Shown: one piece after another, positions 42,956 through 54,183 of the stretch | Position numbering within the stretch: the first letter of the stretch is position 1 | How the letters are laid out: every line of letters starts with the position of its first letter | Assembly: GCF_002157835.1 (NCBI RefSeq) | Contig: NZ_CP020809.1 | Location: forward strand, 682,001-746,000 | Reading direction: 5' to 3' | Source of the DNA: Mycobacterium dioxanotrophicus | Lineage (GTDB): Bacteria > Actinomycetota > Actinomycetes > Mycobacteriales > Mycobacteriaceae | Length of the DNA: 64,000 nucleotides | Program-made: the position numbers and the translations under genes | Notes under the pieces: generated by a model | The model's database searches: none | Seen by the model: only the letters and a program-made list of their open reading frames with translations | What the model was told of the DNA's origin: nothing

Positions 42956-43579
42956 ATGAAGCTCCAAGTCGCCATCGACCTGCTGACCACCGAAGCCGCC
43001 CTCGAGCTGGCCGGCAAGGTTGCCGAGTACGTCGACATCATCGAACTGGGCACCCCCCTGATCAAGGCCGAAGGCCTGTCGGTCATCACCGCCGTCAAGA
43101 AGGCTCACCCGGACAAGATCGTCTTCGCCGACATGAAGACCATGGACGCCGGCGAGCTCGAAGCCGACATCGCGTTCAAGGCCGGCGCTGACCTGGTGAC
43201 CGTCCTCGGCTCGGCCGACGACTCCACCATCGCGGGTGCCGTCAAGGCCGCCCAGGCCCACAACAAGGGCGTCGTCGTCGACCTGATCGGCATCGAGGAC
43301 AAGGCCACCCGTGCACAGGAAGTTCGCGCCCTGGGTGCCAAGTTCGTCGAGATGCACGCTGGTCTGGACGAGCAGGCCAAGCCCGGCTTCGACCTGAACG
43401 GTCTGCTCGCCGCTGGTGAGAAGGCTCGCGTTCCGTTCTCCGTGGCCGGTGGCGTCAAGGTTGCCACCATCCCCGCGGTCCAGAAGGCCGGCGCAGAGGT
43501 TGCCGTCGCCGGTGGCGCCATCTACGGTGCAGCCGACCCGGCCGCCGCCGCGAAGGAACTGCGCGCCGCGATCGCCTGA
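42956..43579 (+). CDS. hxlA: 3-hexulose-6-phosphate synthase
   Basis: 207 residues, full length, OMP-decarboxylase-superfamily barrel. The active-site strand is VFADMKTMDAGELEADIAFKAGAD, with the substrate-binding VEMHAGLDEQ and the C-terminal phosphate loop VAGGVKVATI, VAVAGGAIYGAADP. It condenses formaldehyde with ribulose-5-phosphate to hexulose-6-phosphate in the cytosol. AAGAAGG ribosome site; strong use of preferred codons (AAG, CTG, GGT) suggests high expression. It is the only HPS gene in the window, although there are two hxlB genes. Confidence 0.96.
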   Translation: MKLQVAIDLLTTEAALELAGKVAEYVDIIELGTPLIKAEGLSVITAVKKAHPDKIVFADMKTMDAGELEADIAFKAGADLVTVLGSADDSTIAGAVKAAQAHNKGVVVDLIGIEDKATRAQEVRALGAKFVEMHAGLDEQAKPGFDLNGLLAAGEKARVPFSVAGGVKVATIPAVQKAGAEVAVAGGAIYGAADPAAAAKELRAAIA

Positions 43580-43605
43580 TCCTGATCGTTTAGCACTCCC
43601 ATGAC

Positions 43606-43650
43606 GGTGGCGTCCCGCATCCTGAAAGCAGTTGCGGGACGCCACCTTTT
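43606..43650 (+). terminator. Rho-independent terminator of hxlB-hxlA
   Basis: Perfect 14-bp stem GGTGGCGTCCCGCA / TGCGGGACGCCACC, 13-base loop, followed by TTTT; one of the few U-tailed terminators in the window. Confidence 0.9.
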
Positions 43651-43820
43651 GGCTTTTCTACCCCTGTAACAAAGAATCAACTCACCCGCCGCGGTACTCG
43701 TCTGCACACGTGTTCGCTCGGCGGCGCGTTCCTCCCTGGGAAGATCCCGCCCGCTGACCCATTCGCGCAACCGTGAGGTCGACGACGCCGTACCGCCTTG
43801 TCGAGAGCTGGAATTCCACC

Positions 43821-45377
43821 ATGTCCGCTGACCACGGTGATTCGAGTGCGAGGCCCGGGCGCAACCTGCTCCGGGATCCGCGCGATCGTCGCTTGAACCG
43901 CATCGCCGGTCCGTCCTCCCTCGTCCTCTTCGGCGTCACCGGAGATCTCGCCCGCAAAAAACTCGTGCCCGCGGTGTACGACCTCGCCAACCGCGGTCTG
44001 TTGCCCCCGAGCTTTGCCCTGGTGGGCTTCGGCCGGCGCGAATGGACAAACGAGGACTTCGTCGCCGAGGTCAAGGCGAACGTCAAGGCCTATGCCCGTA
44101 CCCCGTTCGACGAGTCCGTATGGGAGCAACTCTCCCAGGGCATCCGCTTCGTGCAAGGCGCGTTCGACGACGAGACGGCGTTCAAGCGGCTGCGCGCGAC
44201 GCTGGAGGAACTCGACGATCAGCGCGGTACGCGCGGCAATTACGCGTTCTACCTTTCGATTCCGCCCAAGGCCTTCGAACAGGTCTGCCGCCAACTCTCC
44301 GAATCCGGACTGGCGCAGGCCGAGAACGACAAGTGGCGCCGAGTGGTGATCGAGAAGCCGTTCGGGCACGACCTCGAATCGGCCCGCCAACTCAACGATG
44401 TCGTCGAGTCCGTGTTCCCGCCGGACGCCGTGTTCCGGATCGACCATTATCTGGGCAAGGAGACGGTCCAGAACATCCTGGCCCTGCGCTTCGCCAACCA
44501 GCTCTTCGAGCCGCTCTGGAACGCCAACTACGTCGACCACGTCCAGATCACCATGGCCGAGGACATCGGCACCGGCGGCCGGGCCGGCTACTACGACGGG
44601 GTGGGCGCGGCCCGCGACGTCATCCAGAACCACCTGCTTCAGCTCTTGGCCCTGACGGCCATGGAGGAACCGATCTCGTTCGACGCCGACGATCTGCGTG
44701 CCGAGAAGGAGAAGGTCCTGGCCGCGGTCAAGCTGCCCGACGACCTGTCGACCCACTCGGCCCGCGGACAGTTCACCGGCGGCTGGCAGGGTGGCGAAAA
44801 GGTCCTGGGCTACCTGGAAGAAGAAGGCATCCCGGCGGACTCCACCACCGAGACCTATGCGGCCATCCGCGTGGACATCAACACCCGGCGCTGGGCCGGA
44901 GTGCCGTTCTACCTGCGCGCCGGCAAACGCCTGGGCCGCCGCGTGACGGAAATCGCCGTGGTGTTCAAGCGGGCACCCAACCTGCTGTTCCGTGATTTCG
45001 CCGAGGACGACTTCGGCCAGAACGCCGTCGTGATCCGGGTCCAGCCCGACGAGGGCGCCACGATCCGACTGGGGTCCAAGGTCCCGGGCACCCAGACCGA
45101 GGTCCGCGACGTCACCATGGACTTCGGCTACGGCCACTCCTTCACCGAGTCGAGCCCCGAGGCCTACGAACGCCTCATCCTCGATGTGCTGCTGGGCGAA
45201 CCGCCGCTGTTCCCCCGGCACAACGAAGTCGAATTGTCCTGGAAGATCCTCGATCCTTTCGAGGCCTACTGGGCCGGCCTCGATGAGCAGCCAGAACCGT
45301 ACGCACCCGGAAGCTGGGGCCCCGCCTCGGCCACTGAGTTACTTGCCCGCGACGGGCGGACCTGGAGACGGCCATGA
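43821..45377 (+). CDS. zwf: Glucose-6-phosphate dehydrogenase
   Basis: 518 residues from ATG 43821; a GTG at 43773 would add 16 residues without Zwf similarity. NADP site GVTGDLARKKLVPAVYDLANRG, catalytic FRIDHYLGKE (His-Lys pair near residue 206), and IQNHLLQLLALTAMEEP are intact. It starts the dissimilatory branch: glucose-6-phosphate to 6-phosphogluconolactone. It overlaps opcA by 4 bases. This is likely a second, island copy beside the housekeeping one, which is not in the window. Confidence 0.95.
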   Translation: MSADHGDSSARPGRNLLRDPRDRRLNRIAGPSSLVLFGVTGDLARKKLVPAVYDLANRGLLPPSFALVGFGRREWTNEDFVAEVKANVKAYARTPFDESVWEQLSQGIRFVQGAFDDETAFKRLRATLEELDDQRGTRGNYAFYLSIPPKAFEQVCRQLSESGLAQAENDKWRRVVIEKPFGHDLESARQLNDVVESVFPPDAVFRIDHYLGKETVQNILALRFANQLFEPLWNANYVDHVQITMAEDIGTGGRAGYYDGVGAARDVIQNHLLQLLALTAMEEPISFDADDLRAEKEKVLAAVKLPDDLSTHSARGQFTGGWQGGEKVLGYLEEEGIPADSTTETYAAIRVDINTRRWAGVPFYLRAGKRLGRRVTEIAVVFKRAPNLLFRDFAEDDFGQNAVVIRVQPDEGATIRLGSKVPGTQTEVRDVTMDFGYGHSFTESSPEAYERLILDVLLGEPPLFPRHNEVELSWKILDPFEAYWAGLDEQPEPYAPGSWGPASATELLARDGRTWRRP

Positions 45378-46303
45378 TCGTAGATCTTTCGGACACCACC
45401 ACCGCGAAGGTTTCCAAGGAGCTCAGCACCCTGCGAGAGCAAGGGGGTGTGATCGCGCTGAGCCGCGTACTGACCCTCGTGGTGATCACCCGGTCCGGGT
45501 TCGAAGAGGACGCCATCGAAGCCGCCAACGAAGCCAGCCGGGAACACCCGTGCCGGATCATCGTCCTCAGCGACGGCGGTGCTTCTGCGCCGAACCGGCT
45601 GGACGCCCAGATCCGGGTGGGCGGAGACGCAGGCGCCTCCGAAGTCATCATCCTGCGCGGGTACGGGGAACTGGCCGCCGAAGGCGAGTCCTTGGTCGCC
45701 GGGCTGTTGCTGCCCGATGCACCGATCGTGGCCTGGTGGCCGCACGGTGCGCCGGACAACGTCGGGGAGACCTCGATCGGGCGCATCGCGCACCGCCGGA
45801 TCACCGACTCGGCCAACGAGGGCGAACCCCAGGTGGCGTTGGAGCGCATTCGCAACACCTACAAGGCCGGCGACACCGATCTCGCCTGGACCCGCCTGAC
45901 CAAGTGGCGGATCCAGTTGGCGGCGGCGCTGGACCATGTGGATGCCTCGCCCATCACCGCCGTCACCGTCGAGGGCGCCTCGGACTCGGCGAGCACCCTG
46001 CTGCTTGCGGCGTGGCTCAAGCTGTCCCTGAAGGTTCCGGTCACCGTCGTGGCCGAGCGTGCAGGCATCGGTATCCATAGCGTGCGCCTGCACCGTGACG
46101 CCGGCGACATCCAGTTGGTCCGGCCGGATCGCGCGGTGGCCGAACTGACCCAGCCGGGACAACCCGTGCAGCGGATCTCTCTGCCGCGCCCCACCCTCCA
46201 GGACTGCCTCGCCGAAGAACTCCGCCGCCTCGACCCCGACGAGGTCTTCGGCGAAACGGTCCGCAGCCTCGGATCTTTCCCGGTGCAGCAGAAAGCGTCG
46301 TGA
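45374..46303 (+). CDS. opcA: Glucose-6-phosphate dehydrogenase assembly protein OpcA
   Basis: 309 residues starting inside the zwf stop (ATGA). Family signatures include RVLTLVVITR, VAGLLLPDAPIVAWWPHGAP, SIGRIAHRRITDS and DLAWTRLTKWRIQLAAALD. OpcA is needed for oligomerisation and activation of Zwf in actinobacteria and cyanobacteria. The pgl gene that often follows is absent; a convergent regulator gene lies 23 bp away. Confidence 0.93.
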   Translation: MIVDLSDTTTAKVSKELSTLREQGGVIALSRVLTLVVITRSGFEEDAIEAANEASREHPCRIIVLSDGGASAPNRLDAQIRVGGDAGASEVIILRGYGELAAEGESLVAGLLLPDAPIVAWWPHGAPDNVGETSIGRIAHRRITDSANEGEPQVALERIRNTYKAGDTDLAWTRLTKWRIQLAAALDHVDASPITAVTVEGASDSASTLLLAAWLKLSLKVPVTVVAERAGIGIHSVRLHRDAGDIQLVRPDRAVAELTQPGQPVQRISLPRPTLQDCLAEELRRLDPDEVFGETVRSLGSFPVQQKAS

Positions 46304-46326
46304 CGGCGCGGGTAACCGCTACGGCG

Positions 46327-47643
46327 TCAGCGCAGGCCGTGGCTGTTCGCCAGTGCGATGGCCTCGGTGCGTGAGCTGACGTCGAGCTTGCGGAACAGGT
46401 TCCGCACATGGAACTTGACGGTGTTCTCGCTGATCCCCAGCGTCAGGGCGATCGTGCGGTTGCGCTGCCCGGCGACCAGGTGCTGTAGCACTTCAAGTTC
46501 CCGGGGGGCGAGGTCCCATCCGGCGATGTCCCCGGCGGCGGCCGGCCGGGCGGGCAGGTCCAGCGGCAGCGTGACGAATACGTCGGCACCCCAGCGCGGC
46601 ATGACTTCGACCCGCAGCTGCCCGGCGAGCGCCTGGACCTGGCGGTCGAGGCGGCCGATGCTCGGCGCGTCGGGGGCGAGCATGCCTCGACCGTCGTCGC
46701 GCACATTGATCAGCAGGTTCTCACCGTCGCAGTCCCACTGCGTCCGCACTCGGCTGATCTCGGGCTGCTCCATCATGGCCAGCACGAGGCCGCGGACGAT
46801 GGCACGTCCCGCGTGCGCGACCTCGCCGGGCAGCGCCCTACCGTTCTGCGGCGGTTCGATGAATTCGATCTCGAGGCCGCTGAAGCGCGTGAGCGGACGC
46901 AGGTCCTCACGCAGGCGTTCGAAGGCTATGGCAACGGGCACCTCGACCAGGCCCGTCGTGCGATCGCTGTGCGTCCGTAGCCCGACCAGCGCCTTGGCGG
47001 CGAGGTCGGTGACGGTCGTGCGTGCGGCCGCGTCGTCCAGGGAAGACGAGCGCAGGGCCGCGAGCAGGGTCTCCAGGGTGGTGGAATGCAGATCGGTCAG
47101 TTCTGCCGTCACGCGGACCCGTTCAGCCGAGGCCGCCCGCGACTCCAGCAGGTACGACGGCGGTGCGTCGGCCACTTTCTCCTGGATGCGCTGGGCAGCG
47201 ATGCGCCACAGATACGTCACCAGGTCCAGCCCGGCGTCGTGGTCCGCACCGATCGCCGGCTCCGGATCCGTGAGGACGAGGAGGGCGCCACTGGAGGCGT
47301 GCTTGAGGGCATACAGCGGGCGCGGCTCGCCGGCCAGCTCAGCTTTGCCGGACCAGAATGTTTCGTCGCCCAGGCTGGCGCGAAGCGCATCGAGTTCGGT
47401 GATGGAGACCCGCGAGATGATCTCTTCGGCACCCGCCTTCTTCTGCGGCCGGCCCGTGCAGTCTTCCGTGAAGATGACCAGCGCACTGCTTTTCAGGTAG
47501 GGGAGGGTAGCGGCGCGTAGGCGCTCTGCTATCTGGATGAGCGGGGCCTCGGCCAAGGAGGCGATGGTGTGCAAAAGCGGCCACGGCAGGTCCGTGGTGA
47601 GCAAGGAGGCTGCCTTCAGCGGGTGGTCGATGGCTGTGCTCAT
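46327..47643 (-). CDS. LuxR-type regulator with GAF-like and histidine-kinase-like ATPase domains
   Basis: 438 residues. Residues ~20-170 resemble a GAF-type sensor; ~190-350 look like a histidine-kinase core with the ATPase G1 box VRDDGRGML, but the DHp helix reads RVTAELTDLHSTTLETLL, without the ELHD phospho-His of HisKA_3, and the N-box is degraded. Residues ~370-435 are a NarL-type HTH (LAPRELEVLQHLVAGQRNRTIALTLGISENTVKFHVRNLFRKLDV). It is a one-component fusion of sensor, pseudo-kinase and DNA-binding domains. Divergent from tkt and convergent with opcA: the best candidate to bind the duplicated hxlB/tkt promoter element. Confidence 0.82.
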   Translation of the reverse strand: MSTAIDHPLKAASLLTTDLPWPLLHTIASLAEAPLIQIAERLRAATLPYLKSSALVIFTEDCTGRPQKKAGAEEIISRVSITELDALRASLGDETFWSGKAELAGEPRPLYALKHASSGALLVLTDPEPAIGADHDAGLDLVTYLWRIAAQRIQEKVADAPPSYLLESRAASAERVRVTAELTDLHSTTLETLLAALRSSSLDDAAARTTVTDLAAKALVGLRTHSDRTTGLVEVPVAIAFERLREDLRPLTRFSGLEIEFIEPPQNGRALPGEVAHAGRAIVRGLVLAMMEQPEISRVRTQWDCDGENLLINVRDDGRGMLAPDAPSIGRLDRQVQALAGQLRVEVMPRWGADVFVTLPLDLPARPAAAGDIAGWDLAPRELEVLQHLVAGQRNRTIALTLGISENTVKFHVRNLFRKLDVSSRTEAIALANSHGLR

Positions 47644-47693
47644 GCCGCCAGTCTATCGCGGCTTACCGGGGATGAAATCGTCCAGCCAGTCCG

Positions 47694-47826
47694 AAAGTGT
47701 AGTCCTAACCGTCAGAAAATAGCGTTTCCCCTGCCCGTTTGGTTCGCGATCATCGATATCACGCGATCGACCAGAAGTATCCGTGCGGCCGTTACGGGCC
47801 GATGACCGAATCAAAGGGGATAAAAC
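47694..47826 (+). promoter_or_regulatory. tkt promoter, near-duplicate of the hxlB-hxlA promoter
   Basis: AAAGTGTAGTC-N2-AACCGTCAGAAAA at 47694-47719 followed by CCCGTTTGGTTCGCGATCAT, parallel to 42156-42282. It also overlaps the upstream region of the divergent LuxR gene (start 47643). Confidence 0.85.
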
Positions 47827-49977
47827 GTGACTCAGACAGCAGATGCGATCGGCACCGCGTCCGATTCCACGTCATTGAACTGGACGGCCGAGGACCAGCG
47901 CGCTGTGGACACCGTCCGGGTTTTGGCCGCGGACGCGGTGGAGAAGGTCGGCAATGGCCACCCGGGTACGGCGATGAGCCTCGCCCCGGCGGCGTACTTG
48001 CTGTTCCAGAAGCTGATGCGGCACGACCCCAGCGACGCTGAATGGCTGGGCCGTGACCGGTTCATCCTGTCGCCGGGACACTCGTCGCTGACGCTGTACA
48101 TCCAGCTGTTCCTCGCCGGCTACGGGCTGGAGCTGGAAGACCTGCAGTCGTTCCGCACCTGGGGCTCGCTGACGCCGGGCCACCCGGAGTACAAGCACAC
48201 CAAGGGCGTTGAGATCACCACCGGCCCGCTGGGCCAGGGCCTGGCGTCCTCGGTCGGTTTCGCCTACTCGCAGCGTCGCCTGCGCGGCCTGCTCGATCCC
48301 GAGGCCGCCCCCGGAACCTCGCCGTTCGACCACACCATCTGGGTCATCGCCTCCGACGGCGACCTGCAGGAAGGTGTGACGTCCGAGGCTTCGTCGCTGG
48401 CCGGACACCAGGAACTGGGCAACCTCGTCGTGGTCTACGACGAGAACCACATCTCGATCGAAGATGACACCGACATCTCCTTCACCGAGGACGTGCTCAA
48501 GCGCTACGAGTCCTACGGCTGGCACGTCCAGCGCGTGGACTGGACCCGCACCGGTGAGTACAAGGAAGACGTCGAGGAGCTCCACGCCGCGTTGCTGGCC
48601 GCCAAGGCCGAGACCTCGAAGCCGTCCATCATCTCGCTGCGCACCATCATCGGCTACCCCGCCCCGAAGAAGCAGAACACGGGCAAGATCCACGGTTCTG
48701 CGCTGGGCGCCGAGGAAGTCGCGGCGGTCAAGGAAGTTCTGGGCTTCGACCCCGCCAAGTCCTTCGAGGTCGAGCCGGCCATCCTGGCCCACGCTCGCGC
48801 CGCAGTGGACCGCGGAGCAGCCGCCCGTCGCGAATGGGACCAGGCCTTCAAGTCCTGGCAGGCCGCCAACCCCGAAGCTGCGGCACTCCTGCAGCGCATC
48901 GAGGCCAAGCAGCTGCCCGACGGTGTCGACGCCGTGCTGCCGACCTTCGAAGCCGGCAAGGATGTCTCGACCCGTGCCGCATCCGGCAAGGTCCTCAACG
49001 CGCTCGGCCCCGTGCTGCCCGAGCTCTGGGGCGGTTCGGCCGACCTGGCCGAGTCGAACAACACGACCATCGAGGGATCGCCGTCGTTCATTCCGGAATC
49101 GCGTTCGACGAACGCGTGGAAGGGCAACCCCTACGGACGGGTCCTGCACTTCGGCATCCGTGAGCACGCTGCCGCCTCGATCGTCAACGGCATCTCGCTG
49201 CACGGCCCCACCCGCGCGTTCTCCGGTACGTTCCTGATCTTCAGTGACTACCAGCGCCCGGCCATCCGCCTGTCCGCCCTGATGGGCGTGCCGTCGGTGT
49301 ACGTGTGGTCGCACGACTCGATCGGTCTCGGCGAGGACGGCCCGACCCACCAGCCCGTGGAGCAGCTCTCGACGCTGCGTGCCATCCCCGGCCTGGATGT
49401 CGTTCGTCCCGGCGACGCCAACGAGGTCGGCGTGGCGTGGAAGACCATCCTGGAGAACCACGAGAACCCCGCAGGCATCGTGCTGACCCGTCAGAACATC
49501 CCGACCTTCGCCCGTGGCGAAGGTGCGGCCGAGGGTGACACCTTCGCGTCCGCAGCCGGGGTGGCCAAGGGTGGCTACGTGCTGGCGGAGGCCTCGAAGG
49601 ACGGCGCCACCGTTCCGGCCCAGGTGATCCTGATCGCCACCGGCTCCGAGGTTCACCTGGCGGTCCAGGCCCGCGAAGCACTGCAGGCCGAGGGCATCGC
49701 CACTCGCGTGGTCTCGATGCCGTGTGTCGAGTGGTTCAACAAGCAGGACGCCGCCTACCGCGAGTCCGTGCTGCCCGCCGCTGTCACCGCCCGCGTCTCG
49801 GTCGAGGCCGGTCTGGCCCTGGGCTGGAAGGAACTGGTCGGCGACGCCGGTCGTTCCGTCAGCCTCGAGCACTTCGGTGCCTCGGCGGACTACAAGCGCC
49901 TGTTCCAGGAGTTCGGCATCACCACCGAAGCGGTTGTTGCTGCTGCCAAGGACTCCATCGCCGCCGCAGGCAACTGA
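47827..49977 (+). CDS. tkt: Transketolase
   Basis: 716 residues from GTG 47827 (AGGGGAT ribosome site). [22 protein letters not shown], the ThDP motif [32 protein letters not shown], and the C-terminal [21 protein letters not shown] are diagnostic. It moves two-carbon units between sugar phosphates to regenerate ribulose-5-phosphate acceptors for formaldehyde. First gene of tkt-tal-rpe-rpiB-fba, each separated by hairpin-containing spacers of 30-185 bp. Confidence 0.97.
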   Translation: MTQTADAIGTASDSTSLNWTAEDQRAVDTVRVLAADAVEKVGNGHPGTAMSLAPAAYLLFQKLMRHDPSDAEWLGRDRFILSPGHSSLTLYIQLFLAGYGLELEDLQSFRTWGSLTPGHPEYKHTKGVEITTGPLGQGLASSVGFAYSQRRLRGLLDPEAAPGTSPFDHTIWVIASDGDLQEGVTSEASSLAGHQELGNLVVVYDENHISIEDDTDISFTEDVLKRYESYGWHVQRVDWTRTGEYKEDVEELHAALLAAKAETSKPSIISLRTIIGYPAPKKQNTGKIHGSALGAEEVAAVKEVLGFDPAKSFEVEPAILAHARAAVDRGAAARREWDQAFKSWQAANPEAAALLQRIEAKQLPDGVDAVLPTFEAGKDVSTRAASGKVLNALGPVLPELWGGSADLAESNNTTIEGSPSFIPESRSTNAWKGNPYGRVLHFGIREHAAASIVNGISLHGPTRAFSGTFLIFSDYQRPAIRLSALMGVPSVYVWSHDSIGLGEDGPTHQPVEQLSTLRAIPGLDVVRPGDANEVGVAWKTILENHENPAGIVLTRQNIPTFARGEGAAEGDTFASAAGVAKGGYVLAEASKDGATVPAQVILIATGSEVHLAVQAREALQAEGIATRVVSMPCVEWFNKQDAAYRESVLPAAVTARVSVEAGLALGWKELVGDAGRSVSLEHFGASADYKRLFQEFGITTEAVVAAAKDSIAAAGN

Positions 49978-50000
49978 CCCCTCAACTGCATGGCGGCCGG

Positions 50001-50039
50001 CGCGCCGCGGGACCGCCCACTGGGCCGTCCCGCGGCGCG
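50001..50039 (+). terminator. Hairpin between tkt and tal
   Basis: Perfect 13-bp GC stem CGCGCCGCGGGAC / GTCCCGCGGCGCG, 13-base loop, no U-tract. May limit read-through or stabilise the upstream mRNA. Confidence 0.7.
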
Positions 50040-50088
50040 ACCGCAAACCAGCCAACGTATTCGATATTTGAAGGAAGAAGCAGAAGCG

Positions 50089-51210
50089 ATGAGCAACGCA
50101 ACCCCCACTGCACAGCTTTCCGGAGCCGGCGTGTCGATCTGGCTCGATGACCTGTCCCGCAACCGCCTCGACAGCGGTTCGCTGCAGAAGCTGATCGACG
50201 AGAAGAGCGTCGTCGGTGTCACCACCAACCCGTCGATCTTCCAGGCCGCGATCACCACCGGTAACGACTACGACGCGAAGATCGCCGAGCTCGCCGCTCG
50301 CGGTGCCAACGTCGAAGAGACCATCTTCGAGATCACCACCGCCGACGTCGCCGACGCCTGCGACCTGTTCGCTCCGGTCGCCGCCGCCACCGACAACGTC
50401 GACGGACGCGTCTCCATCGAGGTCGACCCGCGCCTGGCGTGGGACGCCGCCGGAACCATCGCCGAGGCGAAGAACCTCTACAAGAAGGTCGCCAAGGACA
50501 ACGTCCTGATCAAGATCCCGGCCACCCGTGAGGGCCTGGAAGCCATCAGCGCCGTCCTGGCCGAGGGCATCAGCGTCAACGTGACCCTGATCTTCTCGCT
50601 GGAGCGCTACCGCGCCGTGATCAACGCCTTCCAGTCGGGCCTGGAGCAGGCCCAGAGCAACGGCCACGACCTGTCGAAGATCCACTCGGTCGCGTCCTTC
50701 TTCGTCTCCCGCGTCGACACCGAGATCGACAAGCGCCTCGACGCGCTCGGCACCGACGAGGCCAAGGCGCTCAAGGGCAAGGCCGGTGTCGCCAACGCCC
50801 GCCTGGCCTACCAGGTCTACGAAGAGCTCTTCAGCACCGAGCGCTGGGCACTGCTGGCCAAGGCCGGCGCCCGCCCGCAGCGTCCCCTGTGGGCCTCGAC
50901 CGGCGTGAAGGATCCGGCCTACCCGGACACCCTGTACGTCACCGAGCTCGTCGCTGCCAACGTGGTCAACACCATGCCGGAGAAGACCCTGGACGCCACG
51001 TTCGACCACGGCGTCGTCACCGGTGACACCATCACCGGCAAGTACGACGAGGCGAAAGAGGTGCTCAGCGCCATCGAGGGCCTCGGCATCTCCTACGATG
51101 AGGTCGTCGCACTGCTCGAGTCCGAAGGCCTGGACAAGTTCGTCGCCAGCTGGAAGGACCTCCTGGCCGACGTCGAGGGTGCCCTCGCGTCTGCCAAGAA
51201 GGGTTCCTGA
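50089..51210 (+). CDS. tal: Transaldolase
   Basis: 373 residues from ATG 50089 (AAGGAAGAAG ribosome site). The Tal signatures are [28 protein letters not shown] and the Schiff-base Lys in [16 protein letters not shown], followed by [13 protein letters not shown]; length and C-terminus match actinobacterial Tal. It transfers a dihydroxyacetone unit in ribulose-5-phosphate regeneration. Confidence 0.96.
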   Translation: MSNATPTAQLSGAGVSIWLDDLSRNRLDSGSLQKLIDEKSVVGVTTNPSIFQAAITTGNDYDAKIAELAARGANVEETIFEITTADVADACDLFAPVAAATDNVDGRVSIEVDPRLAWDAAGTIAEAKNLYKKVAKDNVLIKIPATREGLEAISAVLAEGISVNVTLIFSLERYRAVINAFQSGLEQAQSNGHDLSKIHSVASFFVSRVDTEIDKRLDALGTDEAKALKGKAGVANARLAYQVYEELFSTERWALLAKAGARPQRPLWASTGVKDPAYPDTLYVTELVAANVVNTMPEKTLDATFDHGVVTGDTITGKYDEAKEVLSAIEGLGISYDEVVALLESEGLDKFVASWKDLLADVEGALASAKKGS

Positions 51211-51229
51211 CCCGCCTCCGGGTTGTCTC

Positions 51230-51265
51230 GGCCGCCGTGGAGACCGAAAGGTCTCCGCGGCGGCC
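51230..51265 (+). terminator. Hairpin between tal and rpe
   Basis: 16-bp stem GGCCGCCGTGGAGACC / GGTCTCCGCGGCGGCC with one mismatch and a GAAA tetraloop; no U-tract. Confidence 0.75.
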
Positions 51266-51346
51266 GGCAACCGGGCCGCGGCGCGATCCGTGGCCGAAGG
51301 CCCGATCTCGCATGCCCTGACTGACCGCTATCGAAAGGCAGACACC

Positions 51347-52027
51347 ATGTCCGCTTCACCGCAGAAATGCTGTATCAACCCCAGCATCCTCTCGGCCGAC
51401 TTCGCCAACCTCGAAGCCGAGCTGGCTCGCATCAGCAACGCTGATGCTGCGCACGTGGATGTCATGGACAACCACTTCGTCCCGAACCTGACGATCGGTC
51501 TGCCGGTTGTTCAGCGCTTGCAGAAGGTGAGCCCGATTCCGCTGGACGCCCACCTGATGATCGCTGACGCCGACCGCTGGGCACCCATGTTCGCCGACGC
51601 CGGTCTGGACTCGGTGACGTTCCATGTCGAGGCGGCCGTCGCGCCCATCAAACTCGCCCGCGAACTTCGTGCGCGCGGGTCGAAGGCGGGCATGGCCCTG
51701 CGCCCGGCCACCCCGGTGGAGCCCTACCTGGACATGCTCTCCGAACTGGACATGCTGCTGATCATGACTGTGGAGCCGGGCTTCGGCGGGCAGGCCTTCC
51801 TGGACGTCACGCTGCCCAAGATCCGCCGGGCCCGCGAGGCGGTCGACGGTTCCGGCGTGAACGTGGCCATCCAGGTCGACGGTGGTGTCACCGAGGAGAA
51901 CATCGCCCGCGCCGCGGAGGCCGGTGCCAACATCTTCGTGGCCGGATCTTCGGTGTACGGGAAGCCGTCCCCTGAGGAAGCCATCGAATCGCTGCGCAAG
52001 AACGCGCAGCTCGCATTCGCCAAATAA
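51347..52027 (+). CDS. rpe: Ribulose-phosphate 3-epimerase
   Basis: 226 residues from ATG 51347 (GAAAGGCAG ribosome site). [57 protein letters not shown] and [12 protein letters not shown] cover the metal ligands and catalytic Asp pair of the barrel. It interconverts ribulose-5- and xylulose-5-phosphate. Confidence 0.96.
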   Translation: MSASPQKCCINPSILSADFANLEAELARISNADAAHVDVMDNHFVPNLTIGLPVVQRLQKVSPIPLDAHLMIADADRWAPMFADAGLDSVTFHVEAAVAPIKLARELRARGSKAGMALRPATPVEPYLDMLSELDMLLIMTVEPGFGGQAFLDVTLPKIRRAREAVDGSGVNVAIQVDGGVTEENIARAAEAGANIFVAGSSVYGKPSPEEAIESLRKNAQLAFAK

Positions 52028-52063
52028 CGCCGCATCCCCGACCAGTCTGAAGGACCCATATAC

Positions 52064-52537
52064 ATGCGCGTTCATATCGCAACCGACCACGCCGGCATGG
52101 AGCTCAGCTCCCACCTGATCGAAGCGCTGTCAGCCAAGGGCTACGAGATGGTGAACCACGGGCCCGCGGTCTACGACGCCGAGGACGACTACCCGGCTTT
52201 CTGCATCAACGCCGCACTCGCGGTGGTGGCCGACCAGGCCGCCGGCGTGGACGCCCTCGGCATCGTGCTTGGCGGCTCGGGCAACGGTGAGCAGATCGCT
52301 GCGAACAAGGTCAAGGGCGTTCGCGCGGCCCTGGTGTGGAACCTCGACACGGCGAAACTGGCCCGCGAGCACAACGACGCCAACGTCGTTGCGGTGGGTG
52401 GCCGCCAGCACTCCGTCGAAGAGGCCACCGAACTGATCGAGGCGTTCCTGGCTGAGCCGTTCAGCAACGCCGAGCGCCACGTCCGGCGCATCGGCAAGAT
52501 CGCCACCTACGAAACCACCGGCGAGGTCGTCGAGTAA
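52064..52537 (+). CDS. rpiB: Ribose-5-phosphate isomerase B
   Basis: 157 residues. RVHIATDHAGMELSSHL, GIVLGGSGNGEQIAANKVKGVRAALVWN and ANVVAVGGRQHS are RpiB signatures; the catalytic Cys of E. coli RpiB is replaced (GGSGNGE), as in mycobacterial enzymes. It links ribose-5- and ribulose-5-phosphate. It follows rpe with a 36-bp gap. Confidence 0.95.
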   Translation: MRVHIATDHAGMELSSHLIEALSAKGYEMVNHGPAVYDAEDDYPAFCINAALAVVADQAAGVDALGIVLGGSGNGEQIAANKVKGVRAALVWNLDTAKLAREHNDANVVAVGGRQHSVEEATELIEAFLAEPFSNAERHVRRIGKIATYETTGEVVE

Positions 52538-52575
52538 TTCGGCGCTTCACGCCAAGCGCTCGACGCCTCGGTACG

Positions 52576-52624
52576 GCAGCCGTCGACCTCCCCAGGCCAG
52601 AAGGCTGGGTAGGTCGGCGGCTGC
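52576..52624 (+). terminator. Long hairpin between rpiB and fba
   Basis: GCAGCCG-CGACCT arms pair with AGGTCG-CGGCTGC through an inner GGCC-AGAA-GGC stem, in total about 20 bp. Probably an internal processing or termination site of the operon. Confidence 0.6.
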
Positions 52625-52709
52625 GCTGCTAGGAACCCGACAATGGTCCGGTGCCTACGGCTTGGCCGAAGCTCGTTCCCGCCGACGAAAACTCAACACA
52701 GGAGGCAGC

Positions 52710-53729
<1,020 letters not shown>

Positions 53730-53891
53730 CCCTCTCGTAGAGCAGGCGGGAGGCCGCTGGTGGCCTCTGAGGCGGCTCGCGGCACGGCGTGATGGACGCT
53801 GTGCCGCTCTGCCGCCGACAGGCGCCGGCGACGCCGGGGTGAAGCCTGTGGCAACACCCTTGCCTTCATAACCATCACACTCGAAACCGTC

Positions 53892-53917
53892 ACGGCCCGG
53901 GCGCTCGCCCGGGCCGT
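53892..53917 (+). terminator. Terminator after fba
   Basis: Perfect 12-bp stem ACGGCCCGGGCG / CGCCCGGGCCGT with a 2-base centre, followed by TGT. A weaker stem (AGGCC/GGCCT) precedes it at about 53750. Confidence 0.75.
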
Positions 53918-54131
53918 TGTCGGCGTACGTGGCGGTCGCTCCGACGCCGGCGTCGCCGTCGAATAACGAATCGGTTCAAAGCCTTTCGGGTGTGCACGGG
54001 CCACTGGTCGTGCCGTTCGGACGGCCCTGAACCGCCGTGAGCGGCCCAGGATCGGCCTGCTCTCAGGTTCGGGTACGACGCCCCTCAGCTGGGCATATTC
54101 GGGCGTCACACGGGGTCAGGCGATGTGACCC

Positions 54132-54183
54132 TTGACACACGGCCCGCAGACGTTGTTCTATTCTTACTGGGAAACAGAGTTTC
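54132..54183 (+). promoter_or_regulatory. Promoter with operator upstream of the small-protein/permease operon
   Basis: TTGACA (54132) with TTCTAT 18 bases later (54156-54161), then the perfect repeat GAAAC-AGA-GTTTC (54171-54183) near the expected start point and a second GGGAAAC at about 54190. A repressor bound here would block initiation. Confidence 0.6.

Noticed and set aside
47872..51270. 1132-codon open frame on the minus strand across tkt and tal
   Set aside because: It is antisense to two full-length enzymes with intact motifs; long antisense frames are common in high-GC coding DNA, and its composition matches nothing.
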